Shown here: piece after piece, positions 8,975-16,596 of the stretch
Layout of the letters: each line of letters opens with the position of its first letter
Position numbering within the stretch: the first letter of the stretch is position 1
Source of the DNA: DATFQI01 sp963816955
Lineage (GTDB): Bacteria; Actinomycetota; Thermoleophilia; Solirubrobacterales; Solirubrobacteraceae
Length of the DNA stretch: 64,000 nt
Assembly: GCA_963816955.1 (NCBI GenBank)
Contig: CAWFME010000003.1
Span: 310,001-374,000 of the forward strand
Direction of reading: 5' to 3'
Program-made: the position numbers and the translations under genes
The notes under the pieces: model-generated
What the model saw: the letters and a program-made list of their open reading frames with translations, nothing else
The model's database searches: none
Told to the model about the DNA's origin: nothing

Positions 8975-9664
8975 ATGCGAGTGCTGGTAGTCGAAGACGA
9001 GATCAAGATGGCGAGCCTGATCCGCCGCGGCCTGCGCAGCGACGGTCTCGCCGCCGACGTGGCGATCAAGGGCGAGGACGCCCTCTGGATGGCGGCCTCG
9101 ACCGGCTACGACGCGATCGTGCTCGACGTCATGCTCCCGGGCATCGACGGCTTCGAGACCTGCCGCCGCCTGCGCGAGCAGGGCATCTGGGCGCCCGTGC
9201 TGATGCTCACCGCGCGCGACGCGATCGAGGATCGCGTGGCCGGCCTCGACGGCGGCGCCGACGACTACCTGACCAAGCCGTTCTCGTTCGCCGAGCTGCT
9301 GGCGCGGCTGCGAGCGCTCGCCCGCCGCGGCCCCGTCGAGCGCCCCACGGTGCTCGAGGTCGGCGACCTGCGCCTGGACCCCGCAGCCCGCCGCGTCTGG
9401 CGCGCCGACACCGAGGTGTCGCTGTCGGCGAAGGAGTTCCAGCTGCTGGAGACCTTCATGCGCCACCCGGGCGAGGTGCTCTCGCGCTACCAGCTGCTCG
9501 AGCACGCCTGGGACTACGACTACGAGAATCGCTCGAACATCGTCGACGTCTACGTGCGCTACCTGCGCGACAAGATCGACCGGCCGTTCGGCCGCTCCTC
9601 GCTGGAGACGGTGCGCGGCGCCGGCTACCGGCTCGACGACCGCGTGCCGGCAGTCGCGGCGTAG
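8975..9664 (+). CDS. OmpR/PhoB-family response regulator
   Basis: 229 residues. The receiver has VVEDE at the N-terminus, phosphoacceptor Asp51 in IVLDVMLPG, Thr in MLTARD, and Lys in YLTKPFSF. The C-terminal winged helix has SLSAKEFQLLETFMRHPGEV and the end VRGAGYRL typical of PhoB-type DNA-binding domains. It is almost certainly the partner of the kinase at 7540. It ends 19 bp from the convergent yqgE-like gene. Confidence 0.95.
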   Translation: MRVLVVEDEIKMASLIRRGLRSDGLAADVAIKGEDALWMAASTGYDAIVLDVMLPGIDGFETCRRLREQGIWAPVLMLTARDAIEDRVAGLDGGADDYLTKPFSFAELLARLRALARRGPVERPTVLEVGDLRLDPAARRVWRADTEVSLSAKEFQLLETFMRHPGEVLSRYQLLEHAWDYDYENRSNIVDVYVRYLRDKIDRPFGRSSLETVRGAGYRLDDRVPAVAA

Positions 9665-9683
9665 TGGGGGGCGGTGGGCGGGA

Positions 9684-10232
9684 CTAATTCAGCGACGGGT
9701 CGGGCGGCATCGTGGACAGCAGCGCGTAGCGGCGCCCCTTGCGCCGCAGCACCGCCGCCCACAGGTCGTCCGGGTCCTCGGTGAAGACCTCCTCGCGACG
9801 CGGCGGCTCGACGATCCACGCGTCCTCGGCCAGCTCGTCCTCGAGCTGCCCGGGCCCCCAGCCCGCGTGGCCCGCGAAGACGCGCGCGCGCCTGACCGCC
9901 CCGTCGAGCTGGTCGGGCTCGTCGGCGTCGGCGCCGATGAAGCCGAGGTCGCCCTCCACGAGCGCGCCCGCGAGGTCCGGCCGGTCGAACTCGGCGAGCA
10001 CGATCACCGCCGTCTCGGCGACGGGCCCGCCGACGAACACGTTCGCCTCCTCGGTCGCCAGCCACGCGAGGTCGGGCACCGCCTCGGCCACCGTCGTCTC
10101 GGCCGGCCGGTTGAGCACGAGGCCCATGGCGCCCTCGTCCGTGTGCTCGGCGATCAGGATGACCGAGCGCGCGAAGTTCGGATCCGTCATCGTCGGCGAA
10201 GCGAGCAGCAGCTTTCCGCGCAGCGATTCCAT
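9684..10232 (-). CDS. YqgE/AlgH family protein (UPF0301)
   Basis: 182 residues. The N-terminus MESLRGKLLLASPTMTDPNF and the motif GPVAETAVIVL are diagnostic for YqgE/AlgH. The C-terminus includes FAGHAGWGPGQLEDEL, another conserved block. The start at 10232 is chosen because a GGGGGGTG ribosome binding site precedes it; an in-frame ATG at 10244 lacks one. The biochemical role is not established. The gene is divergent from the acylase at 10290. Confidence 0.93.
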   Translation of the reverse strand: MESLRGKLLLASPTMTDPNFARSVILIAEHTDEGAMGLVLNRPAETTVAEAVPDLAWLATEEANVFVGGPVAETAVIVLAEFDRPDLAGALVEGDLGFIGADADEPDQLDGAVRRARVFAGHAGWGPGQLEDELAEDAWIVEPPRREEVFTEDPDDLWAAVLRRKGRRYALLSTMPPDPSLN

Positions 10233-10253
10233 GTCACCCCCCATTGTGGCTGG

Positions 10254-10259
10254 TAGCGT
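10254..10259 (+). promoter_or_regulatory. Candidate -10 box (TAGCGT) upstream of acylase
   Basis: TAGCGT lies 30 nt before the GTG start at 10290, and a strong GAGGAGGAGGAG ribosome binding site lies between. This gene would therefore have a short leader rather than being leaderless. No clear -35 is visible. Confidence 0.35.
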
Positions 10260-10289
10260 CCGCGGCCGGTAGCCGAGGAGGAGGAGACT

Positions 10290-12560
10290 GTGGGTTCGCA
10301 CGGGTCATGGAAGGCGACCGCGGCCGCGCTGGCGCTGGCGCTGGCGCTGCCGGCGGCGACCGTCGCGGGCGTTCGCAGCGCGGAGAGCGTGCTCCCGCCC
10401 GGCCAGTCCGGCTTCGTCCCGCCCGACGGGCAGCCGGCGAACCCGCACCTGACCGACCAGGTCTCGCTGTTCGAGTCCTTCGCCTTCAAGCCCGCGGGCT
10501 TCTTCCAGCCGGGGCGGACCGAGTCGCCGAAGCCCGGCGTGACGATCACGCGCGACGACTACGGCGTGCCGAGCGTGCAGGCTCCCTCGCCCGGCGACGC
10601 GTGGTACGGCGTCGGCTACGCGGTCGCCCAGGACCGTCTCGTGGAGCTCGAGCTGTTCCGGCGCGCCACGCAGGGCCGGCTCGCCGAGGTGCTCGGCCCG
10701 AGCCGCCTGCAGGACGACATCGTGGCCCGCCGCGACTACTACACGCGCGCCGAGCTGCGCCGCCAGCTGCGCAAGCTGCCGGCACGGCTGCGCGCGCGCT
10801 TCGACGCTTACTCAGAGGGCGTCAACGGCTGGATCCGGCGCGTCGCCGCCGACCCTTCGCTGCGCCCGCGCGAGTTCCAGCTGCTCAACCTCACGCCGGC
10901 GCCCTGGAGCCCGCTGGACTCGGCCGCGATCGGCGTCCAGCTCGCCCGCACGGTGCCGTCCGACGACGGGCACGAGCTCGACAACTGGCGCGCGCTGCGC
11001 GCGCTCGGCGCGAAGCGCTTCGCCCGCTACCTGCCGCTGCGCCAGCCCGGCACGCCCACGACCGTGCCCGCCTCCGAAGGCCGCTTCCCGTCCCAGCCCG
11101 GCCGCTCGCGCGCCGACGAGCGCCGCGGCTACAAGGCCTCGCAGCGGTTCCTGAAGGCGCTGCGGCCGCCGAAGGCCGGCGCCGCCACGGCCCACGTGGC
11201 CGGCCGCCTGCCCGCGCGCGGCGGCTCGTTCCACTTCGCGCTGCGCGGCCCGGGCAACACCGCCTCGCTGTTCTCGGCGCCGCAGCTCGGCTTCTCGATC
11301 CCCGAGCTGTTCGTGGAGTACGAGGTCCACGCGCCCGGCCTGAACGTGCGCGGCGTCACCGGCCCGGGCATCCCTGTGATCGCGGCCGGCCACAACGGCC
11401 GCATCGCGTGGGGGATCACGAGCGGGCTCGGCGACGACGACGACCTCTACGTCGAGCGGCTCGCCGGCAAGGAGCGCTACCGCTTCAAGGGCCGCCGGCG
11501 GAGGATGGCCTGCCGCACGGAGACGTTCAAGGTCTCCGGCGGCAAGTCCGTCAAGCGGCGCTTCTGCCGCACCGTGCACGGCCCGGTGCAGGCGACGAAG
11601 GGCAACCGCGCCTACGCGCGCCGCTACGCGATCTGGGGCCGCGAGATGCAGACGTTCATCGGCCTCGCCGCGCTCAACGACGCCGCCACGGTCACCCAGG
11701 CCGGCGCGGCGGCGGCGAAGCTGACCTGGAACGAGAACCTGCTGGTCGCCGACGACGGCGGCCACATCGGCTGGTGGCACCCGGGCCTGCTGCCGCTGCG
11801 GCCGAAGCGCTGGGACGAGCGGCTGCCGCTGCCCGGCACCGGCGAGGCCGAATGGCGCGGCCTGCTGCCGGTCAGGGCGCGCCCGAAGGTGATCGACCCG
11901 CCGCAGGGCCACCTCGGCAACTGGAACAACCTGCCGTCGGCCGGCTGGACCCACGGCGACGCCGCCGCGCAGGAGACCAACGAGGGCGACCTGCACCGGG
12001 GCGCGTTCCTCCAGCTCGCGCTGCGTGAGAACGGCGACCGCACGCTCGCCGGCCTGAAGGCGATCGAGCGGCGGATCGGCACCACCGCCCAGCAGCGCCC
12101 GCTGCTCGACGCGCGCCTGCGCGCGGCCCAGGCGGCCGCCGCCGGCCCGGCCCGGTCCGTGCTGGACACGATCGTGGGCTGGGACGGCAACTACGACCGC
12201 CAGGACTCAGGCGGCACCGTGGACCCGGGCGTCGCCGCCTTCGAGGCGCTCAAGGAGGCCGTCGAGGACACGCTGCCGCCCGCCGCGGTCACGCTGCTCG
12301 GCCAGCGCGGCGGCTCGCACCCGTTCGACATGGGCGCGGCCGAGGCGGCCGGCTTCCACTCGCTCTCCACCGCCGCGCTCGTGCGTGCGGCCGGCACGGC
12401 TCAGCAGGCGCTGGCGGCGCGCTTCGGCAGCGCCGACCCGGCGGCCTGGCGCGAGCCGCGCAGGCTCTACGCGGTCCAGGTGCAGGGCGTGGCGGAGGCG
12501 CCGCGGCTGGAGTTCTTCGACCGCGGGACGTTCTCGCAGGCGGTCGAGCTCGGCCCGTAG
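10290..12560 (+). CDS. Secreted penicillin acylase (Ntn-hydrolase) family protein
   Basis: 756 residues with an N-terminal signal peptide (ALALALALPAATVAG). It follows the penicillin acylase plan: alpha-chain region with VGYAVAQDRLVELELFRRAT, then a candidate self-cleavage and nucleophile site at GGSFHF (Ser ~313), then GPGIPVIAAGHNGRIAWGIT, which is strongly conserved. The usual residue after the catalytic Ser is Asn, but here it is Phe. The enzyme would hydrolyse amides such as N-acyl amino acids, acyl-homoserine lactones or lactam side chains; the substrate is unknown. The GTG start has an unusually strong purine-rich ribosome binding site. Confidence 0.85.
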   Translation: MGSHGSWKATAAALALALALPAATVAGVRSAESVLPPGQSGFVPPDGQPANPHLTDQVSLFESFAFKPAGFFQPGRTESPKPGVTITRDDYGVPSVQAPSPGDAWYGVGYAVAQDRLVELELFRRATQGRLAEVLGPSRLQDDIVARRDYYTRAELRRQLRKLPARLRARFDAYSEGVNGWIRRVAADPSLRPREFQLLNLTPAPWSPLDSAAIGVQLARTVPSDDGHELDNWRALRALGAKRFARYLPLRQPGTPTTVPASEGRFPSQPGRSRADERRGYKASQRFLKALRPPKAGAATAHVAGRLPARGGSFHFALRGPGNTASLFSAPQLGFSIPELFVEYEVHAPGLNVRGVTGPGIPVIAAGHNGRIAWGITSGLGDDDDLYVERLAGKERYRFKGRRRRMACRTETFKVSGGKSVKRRFCRTVHGPVQATKGNRAYARRYAIWGREMQTFIGLAALNDAATVTQAGAAAAKLTWNENLLVADDGGHIGWWHPGLLPLRPKRWDERLPLPGTGEAEWRGLLPVRARPKVIDPPQGHLGNWNNLPSAGWTHGDAAAQETNEGDLHRGAFLQLALRENGDRTLAGLKAIERRIGTTAQQRPLLDARLRAAQAAAAGPARSVLDTIVGWDGNYDRQDSGGTVDPGVAAFEALKEAVEDTLPPAAVTLLGQRGGSHPFDMGAAEAAGFHSLSTAALVRAAGTAQQALAARFGSADPAAWREPRRLYAVQVQGVAEAPRLEFFDRGTFSQAVELGP

Positions 12561-12565
12561 CCGGA

Positions 12566-12728
12566 GGAGCCCGTCAAGAACCCCGGCACGCTCGGATACG
12601 ATCGTGGACGCTTCGCCGGATCGCCACCCGAGCCCTCGAAAATCCTAGGAGGATTCCCTTCGGATTCGTGCGGCGCCCGGCTCGGTCCACGACCGTCCCG
12701 AGCGGGCCGGGTCTTCTCGACGGACTCC
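12566..12728. repeat. 163-bp palindromic intergenic element (copy 1)
   Basis: An imperfect inverted repeat fills the gap between two convergent genes. Left end GGAGCCCGTCAAGAA (12566-12580) pairs with TTCTCGACGGACTCC (12714-12728). The match continues inward through blocks such as CACGCTCGG / CCGAGCGGG and CGTGGAC / GTCCACG, down to the central palindrome AATCCTAGGAGGATT near 12643-12657. The acylase stop lies just before the left end, and the TAG stop of the metalloprotease overlaps the right end. The terminal repeats match those of copy 3. Confidence 0.75.
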
Positions 12729-14494
12729 TAGGGGCCGAGCAGCAGCCCGGTGGACGGCCGCTTGGCCGTGAGCGCCGAGAAGACGCCGCGGGTCGCGCGC
12801 ACCGTGTAGGTGACGCGGCCCGTGGTCCCGGCGGGGACCGTGAGCGACAGGCGCGGCAGGCGGGCGAGCGAGCTGCGCGCGACCTTCAGTGTCCTCTTGA
12901 CGCAGCGCGAGCCGCCCGCCGTCGTGCACAGGAGCAGCCGGTAGCGGCCGCGCGCGAGCTTCACGCGCACCGGCATCGCGAGCAGCCGGCCGCCCGTGAC
13001 CTGGAAGTCGATCGTGCCGAGGCGCTTGCCGCGCCCGCGCCCGCGCGCGATCTTCAGCGTCGCGCGCCCGCGGTTGGGGACGGTCGCCGTCGGCGTCGAG
13101 GACGTCGTGGCGGGCACGGTCGTGCCCGTCGTGCCCGTCGGGGCCGTCGTGTCCGCATCCGCCACGATGCCGGTCGCACCCGAGTACGCGGCGGTGCTGC
13201 CGTCGGCGTTGGTCGCGATCACGCGCACGCGCAGGCGCAGCCCGCGGTCGGCCGCCGTGAGGGCGTAGGTCGAGCCGGCGGCGCCCGAGACGGCGCTCCA
13301 GCTGAAGCCGTTGCCCTGCTCCCACTGGTACGCGTGGCCCGTCGGCGAGTTCGTCCAGCCGCCGGGCGAGGCCGACAGCACCGAGCCGACGCGGACGTCG
13401 CCGCTCACCACGGGCTGCGTGGTCGAGACCGGTGGCTGCGGGTTGGAGTCCGGGACGATGGTCCCGCCGCAGGCCGGCAGCGCTGCCTCGCATGCGACCA
13501 GGTACGGGCTGTCGTACGTGTTCCAGTTGTTCGCGAGGTAGGTGCCGGCCGCCGGCGACACGTTGAAGTAGTCGTCGTTGCCGCAGTCGAAGACCTGGTT
13601 CATCACGCCGGCGATCGTGGGGCAGCCGACCGTGAGCGGATAGGTCGACGCGTCGAAGTCGTCGTCGTAGCACATGACGTCGTTGCCGTCGAAGCAGTGC
13701 CCGTAGTCGGTGGCGTGCGGCGAGCTCGGGCCGACCGCGCCCAGGTTGTGCGTGAGCTCGTGCAGCATCCCCTCCGGCCACCAGCCGGCCGGGTCGGCCC
13801 CCGGAGCGCCGAGCGCGTTCGGCACCCACAGCGCGGAGAACAGCTGGCCGTTGTTGTGCGGGCTGCCGGGGCCCTTCATCTCGGTGCTCCAGCTCTCGCC
13901 GATGCCCGACCACGAGAACGCGGCCGAGTTGGAGAGCTGGTCTCCGAGCACGAGGACGTTGCGCGGCCCCGGCGCCGACGACATCAGGCCGGCCAGCTCG
14001 GTGCGGAGCCGCGAGAGCCTGGCGTCGGAGGTCATGCTCGCGTAGGAGGCGCGCGTGCCGGGGAGCTGGACGATCTGGATGTCCACGTACTGCGGCCCGC
14101 AACGCGTGCCCATGTCGAACTGCAGCGTCCTGCGGCCGCCGGACTGCGCGCCCATGAAGCGGCCGATCAGCGAGACGTCGGCCTGGAGTGCGTCCGACCA
14201 GCCGCTGAAGCGGCTCGCCACGTCGTTGGCATAGGCGTAGACGAGCTTGACCTGGTGGGTGCTCGGCGAGAACGTCGCGTTCGCGCTGTCGTCCGTGGTC
14301 AGCGGGTCGCCGCACCAGGTCACGGGGAGGCCCTCGCCCTCCGTGCCTGCGGCGGACTCGACGGTCGCCACGGTGGCGCCGATGTCCGTGCCGGCGAGCT
14401 CGACCCGCGTGTCGCTGTGGTCGGAGATCGGGTCGTGTGCGGAGGCGGGTGCTGCCAGCGTCAGGCAGAAGAGCAGCAGGACGACGACGCGCAC
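12728..14494 (-). CDS. Secreted zinc metalloprotease (metzincin-like) with C-terminal beta domains
   Basis: 588 residues. A signal peptide (VVLLLFCLTLAAPASA) is followed by a protease domain containing HELTHNLGAV (His245, Glu246, His249) and a later PH pair that could supply the third zinc ligand. Four cysteines nearby may form disulfides. After ~residue 370 there is an Ig-like/repeat segment (SVLSASPGGWTNSPTGHAYQ), a Thr-rich linker and a basic C-terminal beta domain. It is likely extracellular. The GTG start is poorly supported, because GGGAGG abuts it directly. The stop codon lies at the edge of palindromic element 1. Confidence 0.75.
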   Translation of the reverse strand: MRVVVLLLFCLTLAAPASAHDPISDHSDTRVELAGTDIGATVATVESAAGTEGEGLPVTWCGDPLTTDDSANATFSPSTHQVKLVYAYANDVASRFSGWSDALQADVSLIGRFMGAQSGGRRTLQFDMGTRCGPQYVDIQIVQLPGTRASYASMTSDARLSRLRTELAGLMSSAPGPRNVLVLGDQLSNSAAFSWSGIGESWSTEMKGPGSPHNNGQLFSALWVPNALGAPGADPAGWWPEGMLHELTHNLGAVGPSSPHATDYGHCFDGNDVMCYDDDFDASTYPLTVGCPTIAGVMNQVFDCGNDDYFNVSPAAGTYLANNWNTYDSPYLVACEAALPACGGTIVPDSNPQPPVSTTQPVVSGDVRVGSVLSASPGGWTNSPTGHAYQWEQGNGFSWSAVSGAAGSTYALTAADRGLRLRVRVIATNADGSTAAYSGATGIVADADTTAPTGTTGTTVPATTSSTPTATVPNRGRATLKIARGRGRGKRLGTIDFQVTGGRLLAMPVRVKLARGRYRLLLCTTAGGSRCVKRTLKVARSSLARLPRLSLTVPAGTTGRVTYTVRATRGVFSALTAKRPSTGLLLGP

Positions 14495-14548
14495 CCTCCC
14501 TGCATCGGCATCTGAGCGCGGTCCCTGGAGCGCGTCCAGACGGTCGGT

Positions 14549-15679
14549 CTAGGTTCTGACCAGGTCGCGCTCGGGCACGATGCCCCAGCGGCCCGCGACG
14601 GCCGACAGACCCTCGCTCAGCGGCCAGCGGTCGGCCGCGGGGTCGCCGTCGAAGCCGACGGCGGCGCCCTTGAGGGCCATCGAGCCCGTGTTGTCGCCGA
14701 TCGCCCGGATCTCGGCGACCTCCTCCGCGCTCAGCGGCGGCAGCGTTGCGGCGGCGGCGAGCTCGGCTCGCTTGTCCTCGATCGGCCGCGCGTCCGGGCC
14801 GGGCTCCTGGATCAGCGTCGGCGCCACGCAGCGCACCGGGCCGTGGGCGAGGTTCCAGGCGCAGGCGAGCTGCAGCGGCGTCATCCCGTGCCGCTCCGCG
14901 ATCGGGCGCATCCGCTCGAGCCGCTCGCGGCCGCGCTCGATCCAGCCCTGCGGGCGGAACGTGCGGTGGTCCCACTCCGGGAACGGGTGGCCCGGGAGCA
15001 CGTCGTCGTGGAACAGCCCGCCGTAGTCGACGACGCGCGTGATCAGCTCGACCCCGTGGCGCTCCGCGGCCGGTAGGACCAGCTCGCCCGGCCACGGCTC
15101 GAGCGGGTTGAGGATCACCATCGCCCAGTCGATCCGCTCGCCGAAGCGCTCGAAGCAGTCGATCACGTCCAGCGTGAAGCCGTTCGCCGGCCCGGGCGCG
15201 ACGCCCAGGCGCGCGGTCAGGCCCTCGGCGCGGACGGCCTCGAGCGCGTCCCACACGGCCTCGCTCGTGTAGCCCGTGCGGTCCGGGTTGTGCAGCAGCA
15301 GCAGGTCGAAGGCGTCGACGCCGCAGCGCTCGAGGCTGCGCTCGGTCGCCATCCGCACGTAGTCCGCGTAGCCCTCCGGGCCGCGCAGCCGCGGGTCGGT
15401 GAAGCGCGGGAAGCCCTTCGCGCCCTCGCGCTCGCCCTCGTAGAAGTCGTGGCCGATCGCGCCCACCAGCGCGTAGCCCTCGCGCGGCACGCCTTCCAGC
15501 GCGGCGCCCAGCAGCCGGTCCGCCTCGCCGGCCCCGTAGGTGTCGGCGGTGATGACGGTGCCGATGCCGCCGCCCGGGCGTACCAGCGCCGCGAAGCGGT
15601 CGTCGTCGAGCGGCTCGCCGAAGCGCATGAAACGGCCTCCGCTCCACGTCCCGACGGCACTGGGGGTCAGATCTCGCAT
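14549..15679 (-). CDS. Aldo/keto reductase
   Basis: 376 residues forming an NADPH-dependent aldo/keto reductase barrel. Visible blocks are TYGAGEADRLLGAAL (catalytic Asp/Tyr region), FDLLLLHNPDRTG, and a C-terminal helix region with LACAWNLAHGPVRCVAPTLI, the usual cofactor-binding strand order. The start at 15679 leaves 28 bp to the divergent GDSL gene. A TAGAGT box (15695-15690) lies 10 nt upstream. The substrate is unknown. Longer in-frame starts would overlap the GDSL gene. Confidence 0.82.
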   Translation of the reverse strand: MRDLTPSAVGTWSGGRFMRFGEPLDDDRFAALVRPGGGIGTVITADTYGAGEADRLLGAALEGVPREGYALVGAIGHDFYEGEREGAKGFPRFTDPRLRGPEGYADYVRMATERSLERCGVDAFDLLLLHNPDRTGYTSEAVWDALEAVRAEGLTARLGVAPGPANGFTLDVIDCFERFGERIDWAMVILNPLEPWPGELVLPAAERHGVELITRVVDYGGLFHDDVLPGHPFPEWDHRTFRPQGWIERGRERLERMRPIAERHGMTPLQLACAWNLAHGPVRCVAPTLIQEPGPDARPIEDKRAELAAAATLPPLSAEEVAEIRAIGDNTGSMALKGAAVGFDGDPAADRWPLSEGLSAVAGRWGIVPERDLVRT

Positions 15680-15689
15680 TCGAGCATCA

Positions 15690-15699
15690 ACTCTAGGAT
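15690..15699. promoter_or_regulatory. Overlapping divergent -10 boxes
   Basis: The ten bases ACTCTAGGAT read as TAGAGT on the minus strand (10 nt before the aldo/keto reductase ATG) and TAGGAT on the plus strand (8 nt before the GDSL ATG), sharing the central TA. Confidence 0.45.
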
Positions 15700-15707
15700 G
15701 CGCCCGC

Positions 15708-16430
15708 ATGAGCTGCCCCCTCGGCGTCGTCGCGCTCGGCGACTCGATCACCAACGGCGGCGGGGAGCTCCAGCAGGGCGTCGCGCTGCAATCCTGGGCG
15801 CTGTGGACGGCGCGCGGTCTCGGTCTGCCCTACACGGGCGTGGCGACCGACGGCGCGCGCGCCGCCGACGTCGTGGCGCGCCAGCTGGCGGCGGTCGAGG
15901 CGCAGGCCGGCGGGCGCTGGGACCTCGGCTGCCTGTACGTCGGCGTCAACGACGTGCGGGCGCTCGACTTCGACGCGGCCGCCTTCGCCCGCGACCACGC
16001 GACCGCCTTGACCTTCCTCGCCGCGCGCTGCGAGCGGGTGCTGACGGCGACGTTCCCGCTCGACCTCGGCCGCCCGCGGGCCGGCTGGATCGCGGAGGGC
16101 AACGCCGCCGTCGAGCGCAACGCGCGCGCGGCGGGGGCGCTGCTGCTCGACCTGCGGGACTTCGGCGCCCGCAACCTCGTGATGGCCGACCACGTGCACC
16201 CGACCGCCTTCGGCCAGGTCGCGATCGCCGAGCGCGCGCTCACGGTGCTGGCCACCGGCGGGATGACCGTGCGAGCGTGGCCGTCCGCGCTGATCGCGCC
16301 GTCACGGCCGAGCCGGCCGCGGCGCCTGCAGGGCGACGCGACCTTCGCCTACCGTCACGCGAAGGTGTCGGCGCGCGCCGCCGCGCTGATCGCGCGCGAG
16401 CGGTTGCGGTCACTCGGAACGCCGCCGTAG
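15708..16430 (+). CDS. SGNH/GDSL-type hydrolase
   Basis: 240 residues with the GDSL hydrolase blocks: block I ALGDSITNGGG (nucleophile Ser14), block III-like VGVNDVR, and block V DHVHPTAFG with the Asp-x-x-His dyad. There is no signal peptide, so it is likely cytoplasmic. The C-terminal ~60 residues are basic (APSRPSRPRRLQGDATFAYR) and not part of the usual fold. Members are esterases, lipases or acetyl-hydrolases. TAGGAT 8 nt upstream suggests a leaderless transcript. Confidence 0.88.
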   Translation: MSCPLGVVALGDSITNGGGELQQGVALQSWALWTARGLGLPYTGVATDGARAADVVARQLAAVEAQAGGRWDLGCLYVGVNDVRALDFDAAAFARDHATALTFLAARCERVLTATFPLDLGRPRAGWIAEGNAAVERNARAAGALLLDLRDFGARNLVMADHVHPTAFGQVAIAERALTVLATGGMTVRAWPSALIAPSRPSRPRRLQGDATFAYRHAKVSARAAALIARERLRSLGTPP

Positions 16431-16520
16431 AGGCAGGTAGAGGCGCTGACGAGCGCATGCCACGCGTCGCATGTCAGCACGATCCGGACGGGTGAGCGGC
16501 GGGTGCATGGGCGCCGCGTA

Positions 16521-16536
16521 CTAAGGGGAGCCTTAG
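16521..16536 (+). terminator. Small perfect hairpin (CTAAGG-GGAG-CCTTAG)
   Basis: A perfect 6-bp stem with a 4-nt loop, 90 bp after the GDSL stop and before the GGDEF-EAL gene. It could end the GDSL transcript or be part of a structured leader of the next gene. No T-run follows. Confidence 0.35.
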
Positions 16537-16596
16537 GAAACCGGTGCAATGCCCTCAACCTGCTGGGCGCCCGGCCGATGTAGGTCATGTCCCTCG

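Noticed and set aside
12597..12602. TACGAT in palindromic element 1 as a promoter
   Set aside because: No start codon or gene follows on the plus strand; the bases are part of the palindrome arm.
12645..15647. A 1000-codon minus-strand open frame running through the metalloprotease and aldo/keto reductase
   Set aside because: It is out of frame with both recognised genes and has Arg-rich, motif-free composition.
16521..16596. Possible c-di-GMP (GEMM) or cobalamin riboswitch before the GGDEF-EAL gene
   Set aside because: Short matches (GGAAACCGGTGCAAT) occur but the conserved core and stem order of either riboswitch are missing; kept only as an unnamed structured leader.
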